A DNA stretch of 64,000 bases from Bacteroidales bacterium (GTDB taxonomy: Bacteria; Bacteroidota; Bacteroidia; Bacteroidales; UBA932), in the NCBI GenBank assembly GCA_029009115.1, contig JAQXJU010000042.1, positions 1-64,000 on the forward strand, read 5' to 3'. A program made the position numbers and the translations under genes. The notes below the pieces were generated by a model that worked only from the letters and a program-made list of their open reading frames with translations, did no database searches and had not been told where the DNA came from. Positions 49,592 through 57,964 of this stretch are shown here, in pieces. Position 1 is the stretch's first letter. Each line of letters begins with the position of its first letter.

Positions 49592-49621
49592 CAAAAATAC
49601 ACAATAATCCGAAACTCCAAA
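49592..49621 (-). promoter_or_regulatory. Bacteroidetes-type promoter for cysK leader
   Basis: Minus strand TTTG-N18-TATTTTTG. Confidence 0.65.
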
Positions 49622-49640
49622 CATTTCTTTTGAGATTTTG

Positions 49641-50584
49641 AGGGCATTCTGGAGGGGGTAGTCTCAAAAGGTGAATATCACGAGATTGCTCAATCGGTCT
49701 CTGAGGTACTTCTGGAAGGGGCAGCGCCAACCGGTGAAATTCACCTCGCGAACCGATATGCCTCTGAGGGCATTCTGACGGGGGTCCGTCCCGAAGGTGA
49801 ATTTCACGAGATCACCCAATCGGCCTCTCAGGTACTTCTGGCAGGGGTTACCCCAACCGGTGAAATTCACCTCAAAACACAATGTGCCCCAGAATGCCCT
49901 GTAGAGGGGGTAAGGCTCTGAGGTGGACACAAAATCGTTCCACCTCGAAGGCTAACCTGCCCCAGAAGGCCTTCTGATGGGGGTCCGTCCCGAAAGGTGA
50001 ATTTCACGAGAACTCTCAATCGGCCTCTCAAGTACTTCTGGCAGGGGTCTCCCCAACCGGTGAAATTCACCTCGAAGAGCAATGTGCCTCTGAGGGCCTT
50101 CTGAAGGGGGGCGCCTCGAAAGGTGAATTTCACGAGATTACCCAATCGGCCTCTCAAGTACTTCTGACAGGGGTTGCCCCAACCCGTGAAATTCACCTCA
50201 AAAGGCAATGTGCCTCTGAGGGCATTTTGAAGGGGGTCGGCTCTGAAGGTGAATTTCACGAGTCATCCCAATCGGCCTCTCAGGTACTTCTGACAGGGGT
50301 AGCCCCAACCCGTGAAATTCACCTTGAAAGTCAATGTGCCCCAGAATGCCCTGTGACGGGGGTAAGGCTCTGAGGTGGACACAAGATAGTTCCACCTCGG
50401 AAGACAACCTGCCCCAGAAGCCCTTCTGAAGGGGGTCCGTCCCAAAGGTGAATTTCACGAGATCGCCCAACCGGCCTCTCAGGTACTTCTGACAGGGGTT
50501 ACCCCAACCCGTGAAATTCACCTCGAAAGACAATGTGCCCCTGAGGGCATTCTGGAGGGGGTCGCCTCGAAAGGTGAATTTCAC
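49641..50584. repeat. 63-bp tandem repeat array with dyad GTGAAWTTCAC in nearly every unit
   Basis: Dyads start at 49671, 49734, 49797, 49860, 49997, 50060, 50123, 50186, 50249, 50312, 50448, 50511, 50574; wide palindromes at 49920-49946 and 50372-50398. Confidence 0.93.
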
Positions 50585-50621
50585 GACAGAATAGTCGAAT
50601 CTCATCCCAGTGACAAAGAAT

Positions 50622-50735
50622 GCTACCACAAACATTATAGCGAGCAAGTGCCACATTATGCTAACCACAAACATTATAGCGAGCAAGTTCAACATTTGCT
50701 AACCACAAACGCTGTTGCAAGCCAGTGGACACTTG
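50622..50735. repeat. 38-39-bp tandem repeat, 3 units (third diverged)
   Basis: gcta(a)ccacaaacattatagcgagcaagt... at 50622, 50660, 50698. Confidence 0.8.
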
Positions 50736-50904
50736 ATAATGAGCAGGGATAGAGAGCAATTGGGCTGTAGGGGGACCTTGTTTCGCAATGCGAAAATAAC
50801 AGAAAGTGACATTTCTCTCAAAGATGCAAAGAATAAATAACAGAGAGTACAATTGAACGAAGTTGGATTGACCTATATTTGCATAAACTGATAACCAACT
50901 TACT

Positions 50905-52242
50905 ATGAATCGCAAGCTGATCATAGCCGCGCTCTGTCTGCCGGCCTTTATCTCTTGTACAGAAGAAGGCAATCTTTTCGAACCGACTCCTTTTCTGGAA
51001 GTGCGACAGGTCACTGAAACCCCGCAACAACTACCGGAAACCCTGCAACAACTATCGGGAACCATGCAACAACTTCCAGGAACCCTGCAACAACTTCCGG
51101 GAACCCTGCAACAACGTCCGGAAACCGCGCTACAACTTCCGGAAACCGCGCTACAACTTCCTGGAACCGAAAGCCGTTCTCCAAGAGTCGAAGTTACTCA
51201 ACTGCAAGGTGGTGAAGAATCCATACTCTATTTCGACCCTGAAGAATCCGAGATTGTGCTTGAAGTCATCTCGAACAGGTCGTGGAGCCTGACCGGGAAT
51301 AAAGAATGCGAATGGATTTCGGCAGACCGTAAGGAATTCTTGAACCTCGGCGGTTCCACCCAGTCAACGCTGCTACGCTTGAAGGCATCTCCCAACCCGA
51401 TTCGGGAGGTACGGAACACGGCAATTGCTATCAGCGGAGAAGCAGGCACCAGAAATTTCACATTATCCCAAAAGCGAGCAAAGCCCACGGTATCTTTTGC
51501 CTTTGAGGATCGCAATAGATACCTTGACCCGCAGTATTTCAGTTCACTCGGCGGCAAAAGATGGGGCAAAATCACCTGCAATTCTTCGTGGACGGCAGAA
51601 ATCGATACCGATCTTACTACTGCCGAGGAAGTAAGTCTTGAAACAAGCAGTGGAGAAGGGAATCTTGATGTCTTCACAGTCGTGGTCGGAAAAGCGAATC
51701 TGGATTTCGACAACACCAAAGACATTGTCGTTCGGTTCCATATGGAAGACGACACTGAAGGAACAATATCATTCAAGCAACAGAAAGGCTCTATTCTGAC
51801 CTTTGAGTTCATGGGGCAGGACTGCAATGCAAAGAACTGGCTGTTCGAGGGAACTAACCCCGGAAGCAGCAACAAGGGACAAGGCAGTTTCTTCACTCCG
51901 GGCAAAGAATATGAGTTGTCTTACTCTGCCACAACAGCCTGCTACCTGTACAGCAGCGGGATGCAGTGCGGCTCAGGAGCCTCAGACTACTTCGAGTTGC
52001 CTGCAATCGAAGGGAAACGTCTTGTCAGAATTACCGATACAGATGCCAATGGCTCCACAAAGCCTTATATCTGCGACCGGAATATGAATCCCGTTAAGGG
52101 TGGCGAGTACAACAGCGCATTCACAAAGCATGTTCCCTTCACCTGGAATCTCGAAGAAACCCTGCCGGGAGAGAGGTACCGCATTGTCAGCGGCCATACC
52201 AAAACACAAAGAATCAACACATTGGAACTTGAATACGAATGA
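50905..52242 (+). CDS. BACON-domain lipoprotein with N-terminal heptapeptide repeats
   Basis: Lipobox CLPAFISCTEEG; BACON-like IVLEVISNRSWSLTGNKECEWISADRKE...RNTAIAISGEAGTRNFTLSQKR; TATATTTG -7 box upstream. Confidence 0.75.
   Translation: MNRKLIIAALCLPAFISCTEEGNLFEPTPFLEVRQVTETPQQLPETLQQLSGTMQQLPGTLQQLPGTLQQRPETALQLPETALQLPGTESRSPRVEVTQLQGGEESILYFDPEESEIVLEVISNRSWSLTGNKECEWISADRKEFLNLGGSTQSTLLRLKASPNPIREVRNTAIAISGEAGTRNFTLSQKRAKPTVSFAFEDRNRYLDPQYFSSLGGKRWGKITCNSSWTAEIDTDLTTAEEVSLETSSGEGNLDVFTVVVGKANLDFDNTKDIVVRFHMEDDTEGTISFKQQKGSILTFEFMGQDCNAKNWLFEGTNPGSSNKGQGSFFTPGKEYELSYSATTACYLYSSGMQCGSGASDYFELPAIEGKRLVRITDTDANGSTKPYICDRNMNPVKGGEYNSAFTKHVPFTWNLEETLPGERYRIVSGHTKTQRINTLELEYE
51016..51171 (+). 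repeat. 21-bp in-frame tandem repeat (~7.4 units), (E/G)TxQQLP
   Basis: ETPQQLP ETLQQLS GTMQQLP GTLQQLP GTLQQRP ETALQLP ETALQLP GTES. Confidence 0.9.
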
Positions 52243-54785
52243 AAAGACTGTCTTTGTTCCTTTCCGCGATATGTGTCTGCACCTGTCTTTGGGCCCAGGC
52301 ACCTTCCAGCGTTGAAGAAAAGTTGATGTGGACTACATCAGGAGTGGATATCGTGTCTCAAGACGGCTCTGTATTGGGTGAGATTATGGTATATCTTAGG
52401 GGTAAGAACGGAATCTTCTCGAACGGAAAGCCGCTCTGGGTCATCGATGGAGTGTTCATCAACACCGATTCGTCGGAGGATATGCCTTTCTGGAACGACA
52501 ATGGCGCGTTGTACTGCGGAAGGCAGAACACGCTGCTGGGAATCAACCCGGAGGACATCGAGTCGGTCGAAATCCTGAAGAATCTGACCGCTACGGCTGT
52601 CTATGGTTCGAGAGGGGCCAATGGGGTTATAATAATAAGGACGAAGAGGCCTAATAAGAATTTTGCCAGATTGTCGTTGTCGGGGGCTGGTGCTTTTGCA
52701 AGCGGCAGTAGCCAGAGCGGAGGAGCGAGCCCGGTCAGCGGTGCCAGCCAGAGCGGAGGAGCGAGCCTTGCCAGCGGTGCCAGCCAGAGCGGAGGAACGA
52801 GCCCTGCCAACGGTGCCAGCCAGAGCGGAAGGTCGAGGGGAGTTGCGGGATGCGGGAGTGCGTTCGGAGCGGCGGGATTCTTCCGGAACGGAAACAGCCT
52901 CTACCTCTCCGCAGGTCTGAACAGCATCTGCGCTCCCGGGACATATGCTGGAGCTGGGGCCTCTTCCGGAGCTGGGACATCTGCCGGAACTGGGGCATCT
53001 GCCAGAACCGGAGAATCTGCCGGAACAGGGTCATTCCGGCTAAATTTCCAGAGTTCGGCAAACAGCAAGATTGACTTTGCCCTGAACTGCGCCGCCAGCC
53101 TGGGGAATCTGAGCCAGGACAACTGGAGAAACATCACCAACGGCGACTTCGACGACTCCTCCCGCGAACTGAGGACTTCTGACGGAATCAGCCTCGGGCT
53201 GCATCTGGGACGATACGTCACTTTGATGGCCAATCTGGGACTTGACTACCGGATGAAGAGAAGATACGTGTGGGCTGGTCCCGAGAGCAAGTTCGGGGAA
53301 ATCAAAAACGGAGCCGCATCTGTCTCAAACACAAACACTTTCCAATACAACGCAAAGCTTGCTTCGAACTATGAGAAGCACTTTGGAAAGCACCATCTTC
53401 ACACTTCTCTGTTTGCTGACTGCATAAGTGGGACTCCCGATTACAGCGTTCTCTGCGGATACGATTTCTTCAACTATAGCCTTGGAGCAAAGGGTATAAG
53501 CCTTGCTGCCGAAACGAGCACGAACCGAAGTTTCAACTGGAACTTCCAAGAAATCGGCCTCGGGGCAAGCGCCAGTTACGAATACGACTCCGGCCTGTTC
53601 GGAGCCAATCTTCTCTACAAAGCCGGATGCAATACCTCATACGACTCCGGCCTCCAGAACAGTTATCCGGCAGTGGAGGCGTACCTCGACCTGGCAAAAC
53701 TTCTGAAGGGTTCCAGGTCTTCCGGTCGTACTGACAAGTCCTCAGGTTCCACCAAGTCCGGCCAGGGGGCAAATGCCTCTGGTCCCGCTTCTCCCCTGTC
53801 GTCGCTGAAGTTCAGCGCGGGATGGGCAATAGCGGGATACGACCGGAGTATGCCCTACCAGTGGGCAGCCCTGCTATCAGAGCAGATTCCCTCTGTTGCC
53901 ACTGACTTTCAGGGATTCTACGATGCTCTTCTGAGGCAGAATTCCGCTGAGACAAGGGCAGGTATGCATCTCGGACTGTTCGGCGAAAGAATAACTCTGG
54001 ATGCCGTTTGGTACCGCAAGAGCACCTCAGAAACCCTCTCTCTCTACTGCTACGGCCGGGAGTTCGGCGAGAACGGATTCTGGAAGGAAGCTCCTCAGAG
54101 TCAGGTCTTTGAGCAGGAGGGAAGGCTTGTGAACACAGGCGTCGAAATCGACCTCCGGACTGTAATAATGAATACCCCCAGGATACACTGGGAGATGAGC
54201 GCGGGAGCATCTTTCAACTCGAGTCTGGTCGCAAGTCTGCCCGAGCAGGTGCTCTTAAGAGATGGCGTAACAGGCTCGAAGTCAATCGCCTACGTAGAAG
54301 GCTACCGCCCCGGAAAGATTATCGGATACCTGTCCGCCGATGCGGGGCTGCCTGGCGGAACGGGGGTGCCAGGCGGAACTGGGGTATCTGGTGACACTGG
54401 AATGTCCGGAGGAACGGGGGTGCCCGGCGGAACAGTTCTGAAGGATCTGACTGGCGACGGGGTCATTACCGAAGCGGATCTTACGATAATAGGCGACAGC
54501 CTGCCCAAAGCTCTGGCATATATAAGCACATATCTCAAGTGTGGCAGTTTTGAGTTGGATGCCAAAGCCGGAATCAGAATCGGATGCGACTATGTCGATT
54601 ACTCACAACTCTTCCCCTGCGAAGGACCAGTCGCATTGACCGAGAAAATGATTGCAAGAAGGGCCCCTGTCACTTACAGTTTGAGCGCATCCTACTCATT
54701 CTCAGGCAAAAAGGTCATTTGGGAACCTTTCCTCAGGGCTTCCACATACCGTACCCTCATAGCAGGAATTCAGTTGGGCTTCTAA
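52239..54785 (+). CDS. SusC-like outer membrane protein lacking N-terminal domain and recognisable TonB box
   Basis: NGKPLWVIDGVFINT, INPEDIESVEILKNLTATAVYGSRGANGVIIIRTK plug motifs; beta-barrel C-terminus; ATGA overlap with BACON gene. Confidence 0.82.
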   Translation: MKRLSLFLSAICVCTCLWAQAPSSVEEKLMWTTSGVDIVSQDGSVLGEIMVYLRGKNGIFSNGKPLWVIDGVFINTDSSEDMPFWNDNGALYCGRQNTLLGINPEDIESVEILKNLTATAVYGSRGANGVIIIRTKRPNKNFARLSLSGAGAFASGSSQSGGASPVSGASQSGGASLASGASQSGGTSPANGASQSGRSRGVAGCGSAFGAAGFFRNGNSLYLSAGLNSICAPGTYAGAGASSGAGTSAGTGASARTGESAGTGSFRLNFQSSANSKIDFALNCAASLGNLSQDNWRNITNGDFDDSSRELRTSDGISLGLHLGRYVTLMANLGLDYRMKRRYVWAGPESKFGEIKNGAASVSNTNTFQYNAKLASNYEKHFGKHHLHTSLFADCISGTPDYSVLCGYDFFNYSLGAKGISLAAETSTNRSFNWNFQEIGLGASASYEYDSGLFGANLLYKAGCNTSYDSGLQNSYPAVEAYLDLAKLLKGSRSSGRTDKSSGSTKSGQGANASGPASPLSSLKFSAGWAIAGYDRSMPYQWAALLSEQIPSVATDFQGFYDALLRQNSAETRAGMHLGLFGERITLDAVWYRKSTSETLSLYCYGREFGENGFWKEAPQSQVFEQEGRLVNTGVEIDLRTVIMNTPRIHWEMSAGASFNSSLVASLPEQVLLRDGVTGSKSIAYVEGYRPGKIIGYLSADAGLPGGTGVPGGTGVSGDTGMSGGTGVPGGTVLKDLTGDGVITEADLTIIGDSLPKALAYISTYLKCGSFELDAKAGIRIGCDYVDYSQLFPCEGPVALTEKMIARRAPVTYSLSASYSFSGKKVIWEPFLRASTYRTLIAGIQLGF
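52701..52833 (+). repeat. 36-bp in-frame minisatellite (~3.7 units), SGASQSGGASPA
   Basis: agcggtgccagccagagcggaggagcgagccctgcc-type units. Confidence 0.9.
52941..53035 (+). repeat. 18-bp in-frame minisatellite, (A/T)G(A/T)SAG
   Basis: AGASSG AGTSAG TGASAR TGESAG TGS. Confidence 0.85.
54344..54433 (+). repeat. 18-bp in-frame minisatellite (5 units), collagen-like GVPGGT
   Basis: GLPGGT GVPGGT GVSGDT GMSGGT GVPGGT. Confidence 0.92.
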
Positions 54786-54798
54786 CTTTCAGAGAACT

Positions 54799-57700
54799 AT
54801 GAAGAAAACGATACTTTCAATAATCTGCATACTGCTCAGCATAGCTCTCAATGCCAGAAAGACTGGTATCTCCGGAACGGTCAGGGACGAAAACGGAGAC
54901 CCCGTGCCTGGAGCGGTGGTAATCGCCATAAGCAGCCAGCGTTCGACGACAGGGAGTCAACAGCAATCCAACCCCCAGGCGACCAGCACGGATGCGGCAG
55001 GGCGGTTCAGCCTCAATATCGACGACAACTGCGAGATTATCAGCGTGCAGTGCCTAGGCTTTGTTACCCAGACCGTAAAGCTCTACCCCTCCAGACTGGA
55101 ATACGAAATCACCCTCAAGAGCGACAACATCGCCCTCGAAAGCATTGTCGTAGTAGGTTACGGCTCGGTAAGGAGCAGCGACATAACCGGTTCCATCACC
55201 CAGGTCAAGGTGGACGAAATGGAATCGACAAGGGCGATTTCAGCCGAGCAGATGCTCCTCGGAAGGGCTGCCGGTGTTCAGGTCACCACTACCTCAGGCG
55301 CTCCCGGAGCAGGAATGAACATCAGAATCAGAGGCAATAGCTCGTTCAACGGAGGCGGAGAACCCCTGTACGTGGTAGATGGAATCATTCTCAACTCCGA
55401 CAACAGCAACATCGACGTCATGAGCAGGGCCACGGGAATGGAAGAAGAGGAAACCAGCGGACTTCTCGGAATCAACCCTCAGGATATCAGCTCGATGGAG
55501 ATTCTCAAGGATGCCTCGGCAACAGCCATATACGGAGCCCTGGGTGCCAACGGAGTCGTTCTGATAACCACCAAGAGCGCAAAGAAAGAGAAACCCGTAA
55601 TCAGCTTCAGCACAGGCTTTGACATTGCCAGACGCTCGAACAGCATAGACGTTATGGACCTTGACACCTTCGTCAGCTACGCCGATGCCAACGGATTCAC
55701 GGGCCTTAACAACAGAATCTGGAAGGACCCTTCCGACAGGTCTCAGGGCTACAAGGTAAAGCCTGTCTTCTGGCAGGACAGGCTGATGCGTACCGCTGTA
55801 AACCAGAGATATTACTTCTCGATAGCCAACAAGCGGAAAGGCACAGGCTATCTGATGTCGCTGGGTTACAAGTCGAATCAGGGCATACTGAAGAACAGCA
55901 ATCTCGACCAGCTCAACGCAAGACTCAATCTCGACAGGAGCATCAGCGACAAACTCCAGCTTGCCCTTAAGTTCAACATCTCACGGGTCAATTCAAGCAT
56001 AATGCAGGGAACAAGTTCGGCATCGATGACAAGCGCCACGTCTGCAATAAGGAGTATGATTAACGCACTGCCATTTGAGAGCGACGACGAGGAAGACGAC
56101 GACCCTATGGAAGAAGACAACGACGATATGGGCTCGCGAGCCGACCGCTGGCTGAACGACTACTCCAACAAAAGAAGCGAAACCAGAATCATCCCCAACC
56201 TGAGCCTCAGCTACAAGCCTCTGGACTGGCTGACAGCGAAATTGGTTGCCGGTTCGGACTACAGGGTCAAGAGCAGTTCAAAATGGAAGGGCCCCTTTGT
56301 CACAAGCAACACAGACTGGGCTCTGGCCGGCAAGGGAACAGTAGAACAGCTCAATTTCAACTTCGACGCCCTGCTCCTCTTCGACAAGAGCCGTGGCCAA
56401 CACAACATCTCTGGCACGGCGGGAGTCACCTACTTCAATTCCTCTTCGCGCTCTGATGTCAGGGAAGGCTGGAACATACCCCAGTACAACGGCCAGGACA
56501 AGAACATCAACTCGGCCCCCATCACGAGCACACGCTTCAGCTATTACGAGCAGGCAGCCTCGACCCTGTCCTTCCTTGCCAGAGTAATATACTCATACAA
56601 AGGAAGATACATCGTAACCGCCACATTCCGCCGCGACGGAAGTAGCCGCTTTGCCAGAGAGTTCCGCTTTGCCAACTTCCCTTCTCTGGCCCTTGCCTGG
56701 CGCGTCAACGAAGAGCCCTGGTTCCCCACCGATGCTATCTCGAACCTAAAGCTGAGACTCGGCTGGGGCCGGGTCGGAAACCAGGCAATCTCGTCATACC
56801 AGACCCTGTCGAACTACGAATCCATCTTTTACCCCGACCATTCTACAGGTAACGAGAACAAGGTAATAGTCGGACTTGCCCCGTCAAACCTCGCCAACAA
56901 AGGGCTCAAATGGGAAACTACAGAGCAAAGCAACGCAGGCCTTGACTTCGGGCTTAACCGCAACAGGCTCAAACTGAGCTTCGACTGCTACTCCAAGAAC
57001 ACTTTCGACCTGCTCCAGAGCCTGACTGTACCTGCCACTACAGGATATACCACAATGTGGACCAATATCGGAACCATACACAACGAAGGCATTGAACTGA
57101 GCATCGAGACCGTGCCCCTGAGGACATCCAATGCCGAATGGTCGCTTTTCGGGAACATCTCGCGCAACCGCAATAAGATAGTCTCAATTGGAATACCCTC
57201 GTCCGACGAGCTGGCTCCTTACTTCCTCGGAGCCGAAATCGGGAATGCAAACTATTGCAAATCAGCGGTAAACATCTTTATGGAAGGACAGCCTATGGGG
57301 CTTTTCTACGGGCTTGAGACCGACGGAATCATCCCCATTGGCGAGACAGGTCCCGGACTTACCCGGGACAATCCCCTCGGCCCAGGCTCAATCAAGTACA
57401 TCGACCATAACGAAGACGGAGTCATAGACCTTGAAGACAGGCAGATAATAGGCGACCCCAACCCTGATTTCACCTACGGATTCGGGAGTTCCTTCAAATG
57501 GAAGAGCCTCATGCTGGATATACAGTTCGAAGGTTCATACGGCAACGACATTGCCAACCTCAACCTTATCCAGGAGTGGGACAGCAGCCGCAGACGCTCC
57601 AACATCAGGACCGAGGCTTTCACCGACGCCTGGTCGGAGGACAATCCCGGCGGACGCTTCCCCAAACTCGGCTCATACAGCTACGAAGAGAACAAGTTCT

Positions 57701-57963
57701 TCACCGACAGGCACGTCATCGACGGCTCGTACCTGAGGCTCTCCTCGGTATCGCTGTGCTGGACGGTTCCCATCCCGGCGAAGAAGGCCATCAAGGGCCT
57801 TGACATCACCCTCGGCGGGCAGAACCTCCTGTGTATTACCCGGTACAACGGGTGGGACCCCAACGTAAACGTATATGGTGGCAATATGATGAAGATGGGT
57901 GTTGACTTTGCTTCATACCCCAAGGCAAGAACTTTCTCGCTTGACGTCAAAATGAGATTCTGA
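54799..57963 (+). CDS. SusC/RagA-family TonB-dependent outer membrane transporter (full length)
   Basis: 1054 aa; CarboxypepD-like N-terminus, LESIVVVGYGSVRSSDITGSI TonB box, ATAIYGALGANGVVLITTK. Confidence 0.95.
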   Translation: MKKTILSIICILLSIALNARKTGISGTVRDENGDPVPGAVVIAISSQRSTTGSQQQSNPQATSTDAAGRFSLNIDDNCEIISVQCLGFVTQTVKLYPSRLEYEITLKSDNIALESIVVVGYGSVRSSDITGSITQVKVDEMESTRAISAEQMLLGRAAGVQVTTTSGAPGAGMNIRIRGNSSFNGGGEPLYVVDGIILNSDNSNIDVMSRATGMEEEETSGLLGINPQDISSMEILKDASATAIYGALGANGVVLITTKSAKKEKPVISFSTGFDIARRSNSIDVMDLDTFVSYADANGFTGLNNRIWKDPSDRSQGYKVKPVFWQDRLMRTAVNQRYYFSIANKRKGTGYLMSLGYKSNQGILKNSNLDQLNARLNLDRSISDKLQLALKFNISRVNSSIMQGTSSASMTSATSAIRSMINALPFESDDEEDDDPMEEDNDDMGSRADRWLNDYSNKRSETRIIPNLSLSYKPLDWLTAKLVAGSDYRVKSSSKWKGPFVTSNTDWALAGKGTVEQLNFNFDALLLFDKSRGQHNISGTAGVTYFNSSSRSDVREGWNIPQYNGQDKNINSAPITSTRFSYYEQAASTLSFLARVIYSYKGRYIVTATFRRDGSSRFAREFRFANFPSLALAWRVNEEPWFPTDAISNLKLRLGWGRVGNQAISSYQTLSNYESIFYPDHSTGNENKVIVGLAPSNLANKGLKWETTEQSNAGLDFGLNRNRLKLSFDCYSKNTFDLLQSLTVPATTGYTTMWTNIGTIHNEGIELSIETVPLRTSNAEWSLFGNISRNRNKIVSIGIPSSDELAPYFLGAEIGNANYCKSAVNIFMEGQPMGLFYGLETDGIIPIGETGPGLTRDNPLGPGSIKYIDHNEDGVIDLEDRQIIGDPNPDFTYGFGSSFKWKSLMLDIQFEGSYGNDIANLNLIQEWDSSRRRSNIRTEAFTDAWSEDNPGGRFPKLGSYSYEENKFFTDRHVIDGSYLRLSSVSLCWTVPIPAKKAIKGLDITLGGQNLLCITRYNGWDPNVNVYGGNMMKMGVDFASYPKARTFSLDVKMRF

Positions 57964-57964
57964 T

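Noticed and set aside
49480-49600. SAM or other known riboswitch in the cysK leader
   Set aside because: No recognisable SAM-I/II/IV core; the Cys-codon ORF plus terminator explains the leader better. A covariance-model search would be decisive.
49641-50584. CRISPR array
   Set aside because: Spacers are homologous to each other, not unique; repeat size and structure are wrong; no cas genes in the window.
49664-50695. Minus-strand ORFs encoding repeated VNFTGWGNPCQKYLRGRLGDLVKFTF as a repeat protein
   Set aside because: 63 bp is 21 codons, so frames stay open within runs. However, the two ~10-11-bp expansions break the frame, no single ORF spans the array, and the most constant element is a DNA dyad. 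Kept as an alternative hypothesis only.
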